From Ruegeria sp. HKCCD8929 (GTDB lineage Bacteria; Pseudomonadota; Alphaproteobacteria; Rhodobacterales; Rhodobacteraceae), in the NCBI RefSeq assembly GCF_013031405.1, contig NZ_WPZY01000001.1, positions 186,001-250,000 of the forward strand: DNA of 64,000 nucleotides, written 5' to 3'. Below, in pieces: positions 9,692-18,384 of the stretch (positions are counted from its first letter, which is position 1; every line of letters begins with the position of its first letter). The notes beneath the pieces were generated by a model. It was not told the origin of the DNA. It ran no database searches and worked only from the letters and a program-made list of their open reading frames with translations. Made by a program: the position numbers and the translations under genes.

Positions 9692-10912
9692 ATGGAAACT
9701 TTCAGTCTTGGGGTCGCCCTCTTTACCCTGATCGTTCTGGCGCTGGTGGCCATCATCATGATGGCCCGCTCGCGGTTGGTCTCGACCGGCAACGTCAACA
9801 TCACCATCAACGGTGAGAAGACCATCTCGGTCCCTGCGGGGGGCAAGCTGCTGCAGACGCTGGCCGCCGAGAAACTGTTCGTGCCGTCGGCCTGCGGCGG
9901 CGGTGGGACCTGCGCGCAATGCCGCGTGCGTGTGCATTCGGGCGGCGGTTCGATCCTGCCGACCGAGGAAAGTCATATCACCAAGCGTGAAGCCTCCTGC
10001 GGTGACCGCCTGTCCTGTCAGGTTGCGGTCAAGCAGGACATGGATATCGAGGTTCCCGAAGAGGTATTCGGCGTCAAGAAATGGGAATGCACCGTCCGGT
10101 CGAACGACAATGTGGCGACCTTTATCAAAGCGCTGACGCTGGACCTGCCCGAGGGCGAGGACGTGAACTTCCGCGCCGGCGGTTACATCCAGATCGAAGC
10201 GCCCGCGCACCAGCTGTCCTATACCGATTTCGACGTTCAGGAGGAGTATCGCGAGGATTGGGACAAGTTCAATCTGTGGCAATACAAGTCCGTAGTGGCC
10301 GAACCGATCGAACGCGCCTATTCGATGGCGAACTACCCCGAAGAGCGCGGCATGATCATGCTGAACGTCCGCGTGGCCTCACCGCCGCCGGGGTCGGAAG
10401 GCATCCCGCCGGGTCAGATGTCGTCCTACATCTTCTACCTGAAACCGGGCGACAAGGTCACGATCTCGGGTCCGTTTGGCGAGTTCTTCGCCCGAGACAC
10501 GGAGAAGGAGATGGTGTTCATCGGCGGTGGCGCCGGCATGGCACCGATGCGCAGCCACATCTTCGACCAGCTCAAGCGGCTGGGCTCCAAACGCAAGATT
10601 TCGTTCTGGTATGGTGCGCGTTCGAAGAAAGAGATGTTCTTTGTCGAGGATTTCGACACGCTGGCCGCCGAAAACCCGAATTTCGAATGGCACGTGGCAC
10701 TGAGCGACCCACAGCCGGACGACGATTGGGATGGCTACACCGGGTTCATTCACAACGTTCTGTTCGAGGAATACCTCAAGAACCACCCCGCGCCTGAGGA
10801 TTGTGAATTCTACATGTGCGGGCCGCCGATCATGAACCAGTCGGTCATCAACATGCTGCTGGATCTGGGCGTGGACCGCGAAGACATCATGCTCGACGAT
10901 TTTGGCGGGTAA
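9692..10912 (+). CDS. nqrF: Na+-NQR subunit F (NADH dehydrogenase, FAD and [2Fe-2S])
   Basis: Electron-input subunit, 406 aa. One N-terminal membrane helix spans residues 5-25. The plant-type ferredoxin domain has Cys68, Cys74, Cys77 and Cys109 ([10 protein letters not shown] plus RLSCQ). FAD binding is by RAYSM (208-212), and NADH binding by GGGAGMAP (278-285) and CGPP near the C-terminus. Last gene of the operon; a hairpin terminator follows within 10 bp. The usual downstream partners nqrM and apbE are not here, so they must be elsewhere if the complex is functional. Confidence 0.97.
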   Translation: METFSLGVALFTLIVLALVAIIMMARSRLVSTGNVNITINGEKTISVPAGGKLLQTLAAEKLFVPSACGGGGTCAQCRVRVHSGGGSILPTEESHITKREASCGDRLSCQVAVKQDMDIEVPEEVFGVKKWECTVRSNDNVATFIKALTLDLPEGEDVNFRAGGYIQIEAPAHQLSYTDFDVQEEYREDWDKFNLWQYKSVVAEPIERAYSMANYPEERGMIMLNVRVASPPPGSEGIPPGQMSSYIFYLKPGDKVTISGPFGEFFARDTEKEMVFIGGGAGMAPMRSHIFDQLKRLGSKRKISFWYGARSKKEMFFVEDFDTLAAENPNFEWHVALSDPQPDDDWDGYTGFIHNVLFEEYLKNHPAPEDCEFYMCGPPIMNQSVINMLLDLGVDREDIMLDDFGG

Positions 10913-10919
10913 GTAATCG

Positions 10920-10945
10920 GAAACCGGCGCACTTGTGCCGGTTTT
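10920..10945 (+). terminator. Rho-independent terminator of the nqr operon
   Basis: AAACCGGC and GCCGGTTT pair across a short loop, followed by a T-rich stretch, directly after the nqrF stop codon. Confidence 0.75.
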
Positions 10946-11062
10946 CTGTTGGCATCAAGGCCCGGTTTCGGGCCATGTCGCTTTCTGCAATCCGATATCG
11001 GAATCCTGCAAGCGATCTTTCCTTGTGGCTGGAACAGTGGCCGCAAGAAGGAGATCGCCGAC

Positions 11063-12619
11063 ATGCCCCAACAAGCCACAGCAGTCCGCGCCCGCGCAGG
11101 TGGTCGTGCGTCGCGGCGAGCCCTGCGCACCGCGCTGAAATTCGACATGCTGCCTGGGCTGGCCCGCAATATCCCCCTTTGCGAGGTGATGGATGGTAGC
11201 CAGGTCGAGCGGATCGACAATGCCTCGATGGATATCCTGGAAAATGTTGGTGTCCAGTTTCGCGACCCGATTGCGCTTGAGGACTGGAAAAGGATTGGGG
11301 CGAAGGTGGAAGGGGAACTGGTCTATCTGGACCGTGGCCTGATCCGCGAGTTGATCGCCACCATCCCGTCGGATTTCACCTATCACGCCCGCGACCCGCA
11401 AAAGAATGTGCGTCTGGGTGGGCGGCATTCGATCTTCGTGCCGATGACCGGCGCGCCGTTCCTGCGTGATCTGGACGACGTGCGGCGCAACCCGACGCTG
11501 GACGATCTGGCGATGTTCCACAAGCTCAGCCACATGATGCCCGCGCTGCATTCCTCGGCCCATCACATCGTGGAACCCTACGATCACCCGATCAGCCAGC
11601 GGCACCTGCGGATCACCTATTCGTCGATGAAATACTCGGACAAGACCTTCATGGGCATGACCACCTCGCCCAAGAATGCCGAGGATGTGATGGACATGTG
11701 CGCGATCCTGTTCGGAGAGGATTTCATCGACACACATCCGGTTGTCACCGGCAACTGCAACGGCAACTCGCCTCTTGTGTGGGACGAGACCATGCTGGGC
11801 GCCATGCGCGCCTTCTGCCGCCGCAATCAACCGGTGCTGTGCTCTCCCTTCGTGCTGGGCGGGGCCAACACCCCCGCCAGCGTTCCGGCCACCGTGGCGC
11901 AGCTGAATGCCGAGGCACTCAGCGCGTTGGCCTATACTCAGGTGATCCGCAAAGGCGCTCCGGCAATCTATGGGCACTACCTGTCCACCGTGTCGATGAA
12001 GTCCGGCGCGCCGATGGCGGGCACGCCCGAGATCAGCCTGATGAATTTCATGATCGGTCAGATGGCGCGACATTACGGGGTGCCCTGGCGCACCTCGAAC
12101 ACGCTGGGCGGGGCCAAGACCTTTGACGCCCAAGCCGGATATGAAAGCGCCACGACGCTGTCGGCTGTCCTGCACGCAGGGGCGAATTACATCTGGCATT
12201 CGGCGGGCTGGAACGAGGCTGGAATGCATTGTTCGGTCGCCAAGTTCGTGGTCGATGCCGAACAGTGCGCCATGGCATATCGCATGGCCGAGGGCCCGAA
12301 ATGGGACGATTTCGATCAGGCCGTCGCGGCGGTGCCGGATGTGGGCCCGGGCGGGCATTATCTGGGCCATCCCCATACGCAGGAGAACTTTCAGGACGCG
12401 TTCTTCATGCCCGAGCTGTTCGACAACAACTCGATCGAACAATGGGCCGCCGAGGGCGAGGTCGAGGTCACCGAACGCGCGCTGAAGCACGCGCGCAAGC
12501 TGTTGGCCGAATACCAGGAACCCAAACTGGATGTGGCAACGGACGAGGCGCTGAGGGACTACATCGCCCGACGAGAGAGGGAAATCCCTGCCGCCGATGA
12601 GCTGAACCAAAGCTACTGA
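11063..12619 (+). CDS. MttB-family (trimethylamine/betaine-type) methyltransferase, non-pyrrolysine
   Basis: 518-aa TIM-barrel protein of the MttB superfamily (COG5598). True TMA methyltransferases read through an amber codon for pyrrolysine; this gene has no internal stop. It therefore belongs to the non-pyrrolysine branch, whose characterised anaerobic members demethylate quaternary amines such as glycine betaine (MtgB), proline betaine or carnitine with a corrinoid protein. No corrinoid protein, MtbA or activase gene is nearby, so the methyl acceptor is unknown. The ATG is chosen because AGAAGGAG lies 9 nt upstream; a longer N-terminal extension in frame has no such site. It is monocistronic, closed by a strong terminator. 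Confidence 0.85.
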   Translation: MPQQATAVRARAGGRASRRALRTALKFDMLPGLARNIPLCEVMDGSQVERIDNASMDILENVGVQFRDPIALEDWKRIGAKVEGELVYLDRGLIRELIATIPSDFTYHARDPQKNVRLGGRHSIFVPMTGAPFLRDLDDVRRNPTLDDLAMFHKLSHMMPALHSSAHHIVEPYDHPISQRHLRITYSSMKYSDKTFMGMTTSPKNAEDVMDMCAILFGEDFIDTHPVVTGNCNGNSPLVWDETMLGAMRAFCRRNQPVLCSPFVLGGANTPASVPATVAQLNAEALSALAYTQVIRKGAPAIYGHYLSTVSMKSGAPMAGTPEISLMNFMIGQMARHYGVPWRTSNTLGGAKTFDAQAGYESATTLSAVLHAGANYIWHSAGWNEAGMHCSVAKFVVDAEQCAMAYRMAEGPKWDDFDQAVAAVPDVGPGGHYLGHPHTQENFQDAFFMPELFDNNSIEQWAAEGEVEVTERALKHARKLLAEYQEPKLDVATDEALRDYIARREREIPAADELNQSY

Positions 12620-12634
12620 GACACTCCCCCAACT

Positions 12635-12662
12635 GGCCCGCCCAACCTGGCGGGCCTTTTTC
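12635..12662 (+). terminator. Rho-independent terminator after the MttB-family gene
   Basis: A perfect 8-bp stem GGCCCGCC/GGCGGGCC with a 6-nt loop is followed by TTTTTC, 15 bp after the stop codon. It also lies beyond the end of the convergent FAD oxidoreductase gene. Confidence 0.88.
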
Positions 12663-12679
12663 TTGGGGAGCGACGCGGG

Positions 12680-14020
12680 TCACTCCTTGCCGGACCGCCA
12701 TTCTTTCCACATCAGATAGGTATTGGCCCCCAGTGACGCGAAGGGTTCGGGTGGCAGGCGCGTGGGTTTGGGCTGTGCCAGGAAGTGGCTGGCGATATCA
12801 GAACCGCCCTGCAACATCAATTCCGCCACGCCCATGCCTTGCAGCGTGCCGCGCGCTGTGCCCAGCCCGTTCTGGCAGCAGGCGGAAAACACGCCCTGAT
12901 CCAGCTCGCCAAAGGCGGCGGAGCCGTTGCGGCTGAGGCAGAGCATTCCAGCCCAGCGGTGTTCCATGCGGACATCCAGCAGCTGCGGAAACCGCTCGCG
13001 AAACTTGCGGTCATGCACCCAGCCCGCATTGCGTAGCCGCATACGGGTGGTTTCGATGGTGGAATGAAAGCTGGCGCAGGTGCGGATCAGGATCCGGTCG
13101 CCATAGCTGCCCGAGATGCGGCGAACCGAAGTGCCCATCGGATCGGCCGGGGTGACCGACCAGCGGGGTTCACCGCCCAGCGTTTTGATCTGCGCCTCGG
13201 TCAGCGGTTCCGTCATCGAGGCGTAGAGGCAGATATGCATCAGCCGGCGCTGGTAGAAGCCGAAGCTCTCCAGATGACCGTTATTGGCGAGGATGATCCT
13301 GCCGGTAGAGACTTTGCCTTTGGGTGTTGCCACGACCCAGCCGCCGCTCTTTCTGTCGAACCCCGTGGCCGGGCTGTTCTCATAAACGTTGATCTGCCCC
13401 GCGAGATGCGCAGATAAAGCTCGGATATAGCCCGCCGGTTGCAGCATTACCGTACTCGGAGTGAACAGGCCCGACGTGTAATGCGGAGTGCCGGTCAACT
13501 CCTGCATCTGCTGCTGGTCGAGCATTGTTGAGGGCTCGCCCAACCGCTCGAGATGCTCGGCATAATCCCGGTTGTGCCGGTCGCCCGACCGGGTTGCGGC
13601 GGCGTTGATCTTGCCGCTGGGGTCGAACATCTCCTGCGGCAGGGCGCAGTCGGCGGCGACCTCATGGGCAAAGGTGATTGCCCTGCGGTTGAGCGCAATG
13701 GCGGCCTTGTCGGCGTCCAGCCCCTGACCGGCGTAATTGTCGGAGGACAGATCATGCGGCAGGTCGATCATGAAGCCCGAATTGCGGCCAGCGGAGCTTT
13801 CGGCAAAGCGCCCGGCTTCCAGCAGGGCCACCTTCAGCGTGGGGTCGATCTGGTGCAGTCGGCGCGCCGCCGAGAGGCCCGCAAAACCGCCGCCGACGAT
13901 GGTAACGTCGGCGGATTGGTCCTGCTCGAGAACCGGCAGGGCCGTCTGCGGCGGCAGGATGGCGTTCCAGCCCGCCGCTCCGGTCTGCCGGGGCAGCCGT
14001 TTCGCGGTGTAGCGGTTCAA
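12680..14020 (-). CDS. FAD-dependent amine/amino-acid oxidoreductase (DAO family, PuuB/OrdL-like)
   Basis: 446-aa flavoprotein, probably oxidising an amine or amino acid to an imine/aldehyde. The dinucleotide fold is at the N-terminus: VGGGFAG (42-48) and Glu68 at the end of beta-2. This is followed by ESSAGRNSG, like the ASGRNGG segment of gamma-glutamylputrescine oxidase. Its ATG overlaps the stop of the upstream aldehyde dehydrogenase gene (ATGA, 14017-14020), so an amine-to-aldehyde-to-acid sequence within one operon is plausible. The substrate cannot be read from sequence. Last gene of the GntR-led operon. Confidence 0.85.
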   Translation of the reverse strand: MNRYTAKRLPRQTGAAGWNAILPPQTALPVLEQDQSADVTIVGGGFAGLSAARRLHQIDPTLKVALLEAGRFAESSAGRNSGFMIDLPHDLSSDNYAGQGLDADKAAIALNRRAITFAHEVAADCALPQEMFDPSGKINAAATRSGDRHNRDYAEHLERLGEPSTMLDQQQMQELTGTPHYTSGLFTPSTVMLQPAGYIRALSAHLAGQINVYENSPATGFDRKSGGWVVATPKGKVSTGRIILANNGHLESFGFYQRRLMHICLYASMTEPLTEAQIKTLGGEPRWSVTPADPMGTSVRRISGSYGDRILIRTCASFHSTIETTRMRLRNAGWVHDRKFRERFPQLLDVRMEHRWAGMLCLSRNGSAAFGELDQGVFSACCQNGLGTARGTLQGMGVAELMLQGGSDIASHFLAQPKPTRLPPEPFASLGANTYLMWKEWRSGKE

Positions 14021-15513
14021 GCAACGGCCTCGTCAGCGTCGTCAGCCAGATCGATCCAGATCGTCTTGAGCTGGGTATATTGGTCATGCGCATGCACGCC
14101 ATTGTCGCGCCCGCCGAAGCCGGATTGCTTGTACCCGCCGAAGGGGGTCGAGATATCGCCCTCGCCAAAGCTGTTCACCGTCACGGTTCCCGCCCGCAGC
14201 ATACGGGCGCCACGAATGGCGCGCTTGGCGTTGGCGGTGAAGATCGACGCGCAGAGGCCGTACTCGGTGTCGTTGGCGATTTGGATGGCTTCGTCGAAGC
14301 CCGACACTTCGATCACGCTGAGGACCGGGCCAAAGATCTCTTCGCGCGCCAATGTGGCGTCGTTGCCGGGGACCTCGACGACTGTGGCCTCAACAAAGCC
14401 CTTCTCGGCCTTGCCGCCCAGAACGATGTTGTCCGCTTGCGCCAGATAACCGCAGACCTTGTTGAAATGGCCCTCGCTGACCAGCGCACCCATGCGGGTT
14501 TCCGGGTTCAAGGGATCGCCCGTGTTCCACTGCTTGGCGTGATGGGCGATACGGTCCAACAGCTCGGGTTTGACGTCCTTGTGCACGATCAAACGTGAGC
14601 TGGCCGAGCAGTTCTCGCCCATGTTCCAGAACGCACCGTTGACAACATGCTGCGCCACCCGGTCGAGGTTTTCGGCGTCGTCCATCACGATGGCCGGGTT
14701 CTTGCCGCCCATCTCCAACACGACCTCCTTGGCGTTGCTTTCCGCCGAATAGGTCAGAAAGCGTTTGCCGGTCACGGTCGAGCCAGTGAAGGACACCATG
14801 TCGATATCCATGTGCCGCCCGATGGGCTCACCCACCTCGGCGCCACCTCCGGGCACCACGTTCAGGACGCCGCGCGGCAGGCCGGCCTCCATGGCCAATT
14901 CCGCGACACGCAGCGCGGTCAGTGTGGTCTCCGCCGCCGGTTTCACCACGACCGAACAACCTGCGGCCAGCGCCGGGCCGATCTTCCAGGCCAGCATCAG
15001 AAGAGGGAAGTTCCACGGCAGCACCAGGCCCACAACGCCGATGGGTTCACGCACCACCATGGCGATGTGATCGTCCGAGGCGGGCGAGACCTGATCGTAG
15101 ATTTTGTCGATGGCCTCGGCGTGCCATTTCAGGCAGTGAATGGTCTCGGGTACGTCCACGGTTTCGCAGTCATAGATGGTCTTGCCGCTGTCGAGGCTTT
15201 CCAGCACCGCCAGTTCCCGCGCGTTGCGGGTCATCAGCTTGGCGAGGCGGATCAACACATCCTTGCGGTCCGAGGGGTGCATTTTCGACCAGCGGCCATC
15301 GTCAAACGCCTCACGCGCCTTGAGCACGGCGAAATCCACGTCTTCGGCGCCGCAGGCGGCGATGTCAGCCAGTTTCTCGCCGGTGGCCGGGTTCACCGTC
15401 TCGAACGTGTTGCCCGACGCGGCGGGCCGAAAGCTGCCGTCGATGAAGGCGCCGGTGGGTAGGGTCAGGCCTGCGGCGATGGATTGGTATTCGTCCTGTG
15501 TCAGCAGATCCAT
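14017..15513 (-). CDS. NAD(P)-dependent aldehyde dehydrogenase
   Basis: 498-aa ALDH with the full catalytic set: Asn168 (PWNFP), Lys191 (VVVKPA), Glu267 (LEMGGKN) and nucleophile Cys302 (GENCSAS), almost exactly the classical numbering. It oxidises an aldehyde to a carboxylate; the context (FAD amine oxidase downstream, DapA-like enzyme upstream) suggests an amine- or amino-acid-derived semialdehyde. It resembles gamma-glutamyl-aminobutyraldehyde and betaine-aldehyde type ALDHs, but substrate assignment would be a guess. Three bases separate it from the upstream lyase gene. Confidence 0.93.
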   Translation of the reverse strand: MDLLTQDEYQSIAAGLTLPTGAFIDGSFRPAASGNTFETVNPATGEKLADIAACGAEDVDFAVLKAREAFDDGRWSKMHPSDRKDVLIRLAKLMTRNARELAVLESLDSGKTIYDCETVDVPETIHCLKWHAEAIDKIYDQVSPASDDHIAMVVREPIGVVGLVLPWNFPLLMLAWKIGPALAAGCSVVVKPAAETTLTALRVAELAMEAGLPRGVLNVVPGGGAEVGEPIGRHMDIDMVSFTGSTVTGKRFLTYSAESNAKEVVLEMGGKNPAIVMDDAENLDRVAQHVVNGAFWNMGENCSASSRLIVHKDVKPELLDRIAHHAKQWNTGDPLNPETRMGALVSEGHFNKVCGYLAQADNIVLGGKAEKGFVEATVVEVPGNDATLAREEIFGPVLSVIEVSGFDEAIQIANDTEYGLCASIFTANAKRAIRGARMLRAGTVTVNSFGEGDISTPFGGYKQSGFGGRDNGVHAHDQYTQLKTIWIDLADDADEAVA

Positions 15514-15516
15514 GTC

Positions 15517-16434
15517 TCAGCCCTCCGCCACGATATCGGCAATTGCACGCTTCAGAATGCTTGTCACCTGTTCCAGCGCGCGCTTGTCATCCTTGTTCAG
15601 CCCTTTGAGCGGGGACCGAACCGGCCCGGCGTCGAGCCCGTTCATGGTGACGCCATGCTTGATGGTCTGGATGAACTTGCCGCCCTGCTCCAGCACCCGC
15701 ATCAGCGGCATCATCGCCGACATGATCCGGCGGCCTTTGGCGAAATTCCCCTCGACCACACAAGCGTTGTAGAGCGCTACATGTTCCTCGGGCAGAAAGT
15801 TCGAGCCGCCGCAGACCCAGAACGGCGCGCCCCAGGCGAAGAACTCCAGCGCCTGATCGTCCATGCCGCAGCCAAGCTGGATATGCGGATAGTCGCGGGC
15901 CAGCAGGTGCACCCGGTTGATATCGCCCGAGCTTTCCTTGATGCCGCAGAAATTGCGGCTGCGACCCACGCGGTCCAGGAAATCCGGGCCCATCATCGTG
16001 CCGGTGCGGTGTGGGTAGTTGTAGAGCATTACTGGCAGGTCAGCGGCCTTGTCGATGGCCAGCGCGTTCAACGCATTCTCACGGTCGGTCGGCACCGAGT
16101 AGGGTGGGCTCGCCAGCAGGATCGCGTCGGCCGCCATCTCGCGGGCACCGGTGGCCAGCGCAATGGAGGCCTCGGTCAGCATTGCCCCGGTTCCGACCAC
16201 CAGCGGTAGCTTGCCCGCCGACCAGTCACGCGTGAATCGCGCCAGTTCCAGCCGTTCCGCGACTGTCTGGGCATAGTTCTCGCCGGTCGAGCCGCCGGAG
16301 ATCAGCCCGTGCACGCCCTTGTCCACAAGAAAGTCGATCACGTCGGCCAGCGCGTCCCAGTTGACGCGGCCATCGTCGTGATAGGGCGTCACGACGGGGG
16401 TGTAGATCCCCTCGAACCTGAAAATGGGGGTCAT
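15517..16434 (-). CDS. Dihydrodipicolinate synthase / N-acetylneuraminate lyase family protein
   Basis: 305-aa class I (Schiff-base) TIM-barrel lyase/aldolase. Lys166 (GIKESSGD) is the Schiff-base residue; Tyr138 and Arg143 (LYNYPHRTG) and Ser49-Thr50 (GGSTGE) match the DapA active site. Family members include DapA, sugar-acid dehydratases, hydroxyproline-pathway deaminases and 4-hydroxy-2-oxo aldolases. Location in a GntR-controlled catabolic operon argues against lysine biosynthesis. The ATG at 16432-16434 has GAGGA close upstream and leaves 7 bp after the GntR gene; longer frames run into that gene. Confidence 0.88.
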   Translation of the reverse strand: MTPIFRFEGIYTPVVTPYHDDGRVNWDALADVIDFLVDKGVHGLISGGSTGENYAQTVAERLELARFTRDWSAGKLPLVVGTGAMLTEASIALATGAREMAADAILLASPPYSVPTDRENALNALAIDKAADLPVMLYNYPHRTGTMMGPDFLDRVGRSRNFCGIKESSGDINRVHLLARDYPHIQLGCGMDDQALEFFAWGAPFWVCGGSNFLPEEHVALYNACVVEGNFAKGRRIMSAMMPLMRVLEQGGKFIQTIKHGVTMNGLDAGPVRSPLKGLNKDDKRALEQVTSILKRAIADIVAEG

Positions 16435-16441
16435 CGGGTCC

Positions 16442-17149
16442 TCATGCAGTGGAGCGGGGCAGGGCGCCCATCGGCACGTCCAGCGCCTCGGGCATGACGA
16501 ACATCTCGATCCGGTCGCGCGACAGGTTCCAGTGATCCTCGGCCAGTTGCGCGGCGGCGGCATCGTCGCCGGTTTCGATCGCTGCAATGATCGCGTCGTG
16601 CTGGGCGCAGGCCTGTGACACGCTTTCGACCATGCGGGCATCGGCGGGCCGGTAGAAGGTCATCGAGATACGTGCATGGTCGATCAGCAGGCGGTTGAAC
16701 GATGGCAGCAGATAGACATTGCCCGCCATCTCGCCGGTGATCTCGTGAAACCGGTTGTTGGCCAGAGCGCGATCCTCGCCCGAGCCGCGGCGCAGGGCCT
16801 GCCGGAAGGCCTCCTGCGAAGCCTTCAGGGCCTCGATCTGTTCGGGCGTGGCGTTCAGCGCGGCCAGCCGCAGGATCGCGCCATAGATCATCGGGGCGGC
16901 CAGGAAGAAATCGCGCAGTGTGGTGTGGGACATCTCGGACACCCGCGCGCTGCGGTTCTGGCGTAGATCCAGATACCCTTCGCCCGCCAGTTGCCGGAAC
17001 ACCTCGCGTAGCGGCGTGCGGGACAGGCCGAAGGCATCCGAGAGCTGCGCTTCGTCCAGATCGTCGCCGGGTCGCAGGCGCATGGTGAGGATCGACACCT
17101 TGAGGTGCTCGCGCAGCTCGTCCTTCCGGCGTTTCGCTTCGTCCTTCAT
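16442..17149 (-). CDS. GntR-family transcriptional regulator (FCD/FadR subfamily)
   Basis: 235 aa. The N-terminal winged helix-turn-helix covers about residues 15-72 (LSDAFGLSRTPLREVFRQLA). The C-terminal all-helical FCD domain has the scattered histidines (NNRFHEI, AQHDAI, EDHWN) that usually hold a metal next to the ligand pocket. First gene of the operon 17149->12680 and so probably its local, effector-responsive regulator. A candidate operator TATTGT-AC-ACAATA lies 86 bp upstream. Confidence 0.93.
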   Translation of the reverse strand: MKDEAKRRKDELREHLKVSILTMRLRPGDDLDEAQLSDAFGLSRTPLREVFRQLAGEGYLDLRQNRSARVSEMSHTTLRDFFLAAPMIYGAILRLAALNATPEQIEALKASQEAFRQALRRGSGEDRALANNRFHEITGEMAGNVYLLPSFNRLLIDHARISMTFYRPADARMVESVSQACAQHDAIIAAIETGDDAAAAQLAEDHWNLSRDRIEMFVMPEALDVPMGALPRSTA

Positions 17150-17234
17150 CGAATGCCCTTTTGAGTTTGGTTTGGTTGCGGAATGACGAATCGCGCTATG
17201 GATGCCATTTCAGATGCACGATAGATAAAATACA

Positions 17235-17248
17235 TATTGTACACAATA
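17235..17248. promoter_or_regulatory. Candidate GntR operator between divergent genes
   Basis: TATTGT-AC-ACAATA, a 6-bp perfect inverted repeat around two bases. It has the TTGT...ACAA form typical of FCD-type GntR operators and lies between the GntR operon and the divergent GlxA-type regulator. Assignment is by form and place only. Confidence 0.5.
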
Positions 17249-17421
17249 AGAACTTAGCTAGAGTACATGCTGGATTCTGGTGAGGATCGAAGAGTGTCGA
17301 AACTTCTGCGAGTGCTGGCTGGACGATGCCCGCGTCGCTGCGGAATAATCCCGGCATTATCGTCCGTCATATGCGGGGCAGCCTGATGCGAACTGCGTTC
17401 AGGCAGGAGGGAGCGGGGCTC

Positions 17422-18366
17422 ATGACCCAACATTTCGCCTTTGTGCTGGTCGAGGAGTTCTCGCACCTGGCCTTTTCCTGTGCGGTCGAACCCCTGCGCA
17501 TCGCCAATCTGGTCAGCGAGCAAGAGCTTTATCGCTGGTCCTTCGTGTCGGAGCAGGGCGAAAGGGCGGTTTGTTCAAACGGCTCGGTAACGCTTGTCCA
17601 TCACGGGTTCGACAACGTGCCCAGATGCGACCGGTTGTTCGTCCTGTCGGGCATCCATATGCGCAACCATGTCACCAAACCTCTGCTATCCGCGCTGCGC
17701 CGGGAAAAAGCCCGGGGCACGCGGATCGGGGCGCTCTGTTCCGGGGCTTGGGTGCTGGCCGAGGCCGGGTTCCTCGACGGAATGCAGGCGGCGATTCACT
17801 GGGAATACCACGACAGTTTCATGGAGGCGTTTCCCGAGGTGAATCTGGTCCGCAGCGTGTTCGTGGCGGACGAAAAGCACGTCACCGCGTCCGGCGGAAC
17901 GGCCACGGCGGATCTGATGCTGCACCTCATCGAACGCGACCACGGCTATGACCTGTCCGTCGCTGTGGCGGATCAGATGGTCTATAGCGCGGTGCGCAAT
18001 GCGACGGCCGAGCAGAAAGTGTCGCTGCAGTCGCGCAATGGGATGCGCAACACGCATTTGGCGCGGGCGATCCAGCTTATGCAGGATCAGATCGGCGACC
18101 CGGTGTCACCCACTGTTATCGCCGAACGGGTCGGCATTTCGACCCGCCAGCTGGAACGGCTGTTCGGCAAGTATCTGAACACGTCGCCCAAGAAATACTT
18201 CATGGAGATGCGACTGGACCGAGCAAGAAACCTGCTGGTCCAGACGGAATCTTCGGTCACCGATGTGGCCTTTGCCTGCGGGTTCGAGAGCCCGGGCCAT
18301 TTTTCGCGCGTCTATAAGGCGGCATTTGGGATCAAGCCTACGCATCAGCGCGACCGGTTGACCTGA
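17422..18366 (+). CDS. GlxA-family transcriptional regulator (DJ-1/PfpI-like domain plus AraC DNA-binding domain)
   Basis: 314 aa from the chosen start. The N-terminal glutamine-amidotransferase-like domain (1-190) has family signatures FVLVEEFSHLAFSCAVEPLR and GALCSGAWVLAEAGFLDG, with Cys106 at the nucleophile-elbow position. The C-terminal AraC domain (about 212-312) has two helix-turn-helices around 229-249 and 276-300. Relatives such as GbdR, CdhR and ArgR sense quaternary amines or amino acids. An in-frame start at 17326 would add 32 residues, but the family N-terminus begins at the chosen ATG, which has AGGAGGGAG upstream. Divergent from the GntR operon, convergent with tex. Confidence 0.88.
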   Translation: MTQHFAFVLVEEFSHLAFSCAVEPLRIANLVSEQELYRWSFVSEQGERAVCSNGSVTLVHHGFDNVPRCDRLFVLSGIHMRNHVTKPLLSALRREKARGTRIGALCSGAWVLAEAGFLDGMQAAIHWEYHDSFMEAFPEVNLVRSVFVADEKHVTASGGTATADLMLHLIERDHGYDLSVAVADQMVYSAVRNATAEQKVSLQSRNGMRNTHLARAIQLMQDQIGDPVSPTVIAERVGISTRQLERLFGKYLNTSPKKYFMEMRLDRARNLLVQTESSVTDVAFACGFESPGHFSRVYKAAFGIKPTHQRDRLT

Positions 18367-18384
18367 GGGGGGGTATTCTACGCT

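Noticed and set aside
16442-17149. GntR-family gene as the missing bioR
   Set aside because: It has an FCD ligand domain, heads a catabolic operon and is flanked by a TATTGT-type dyad, not a TTATMKATAA box.
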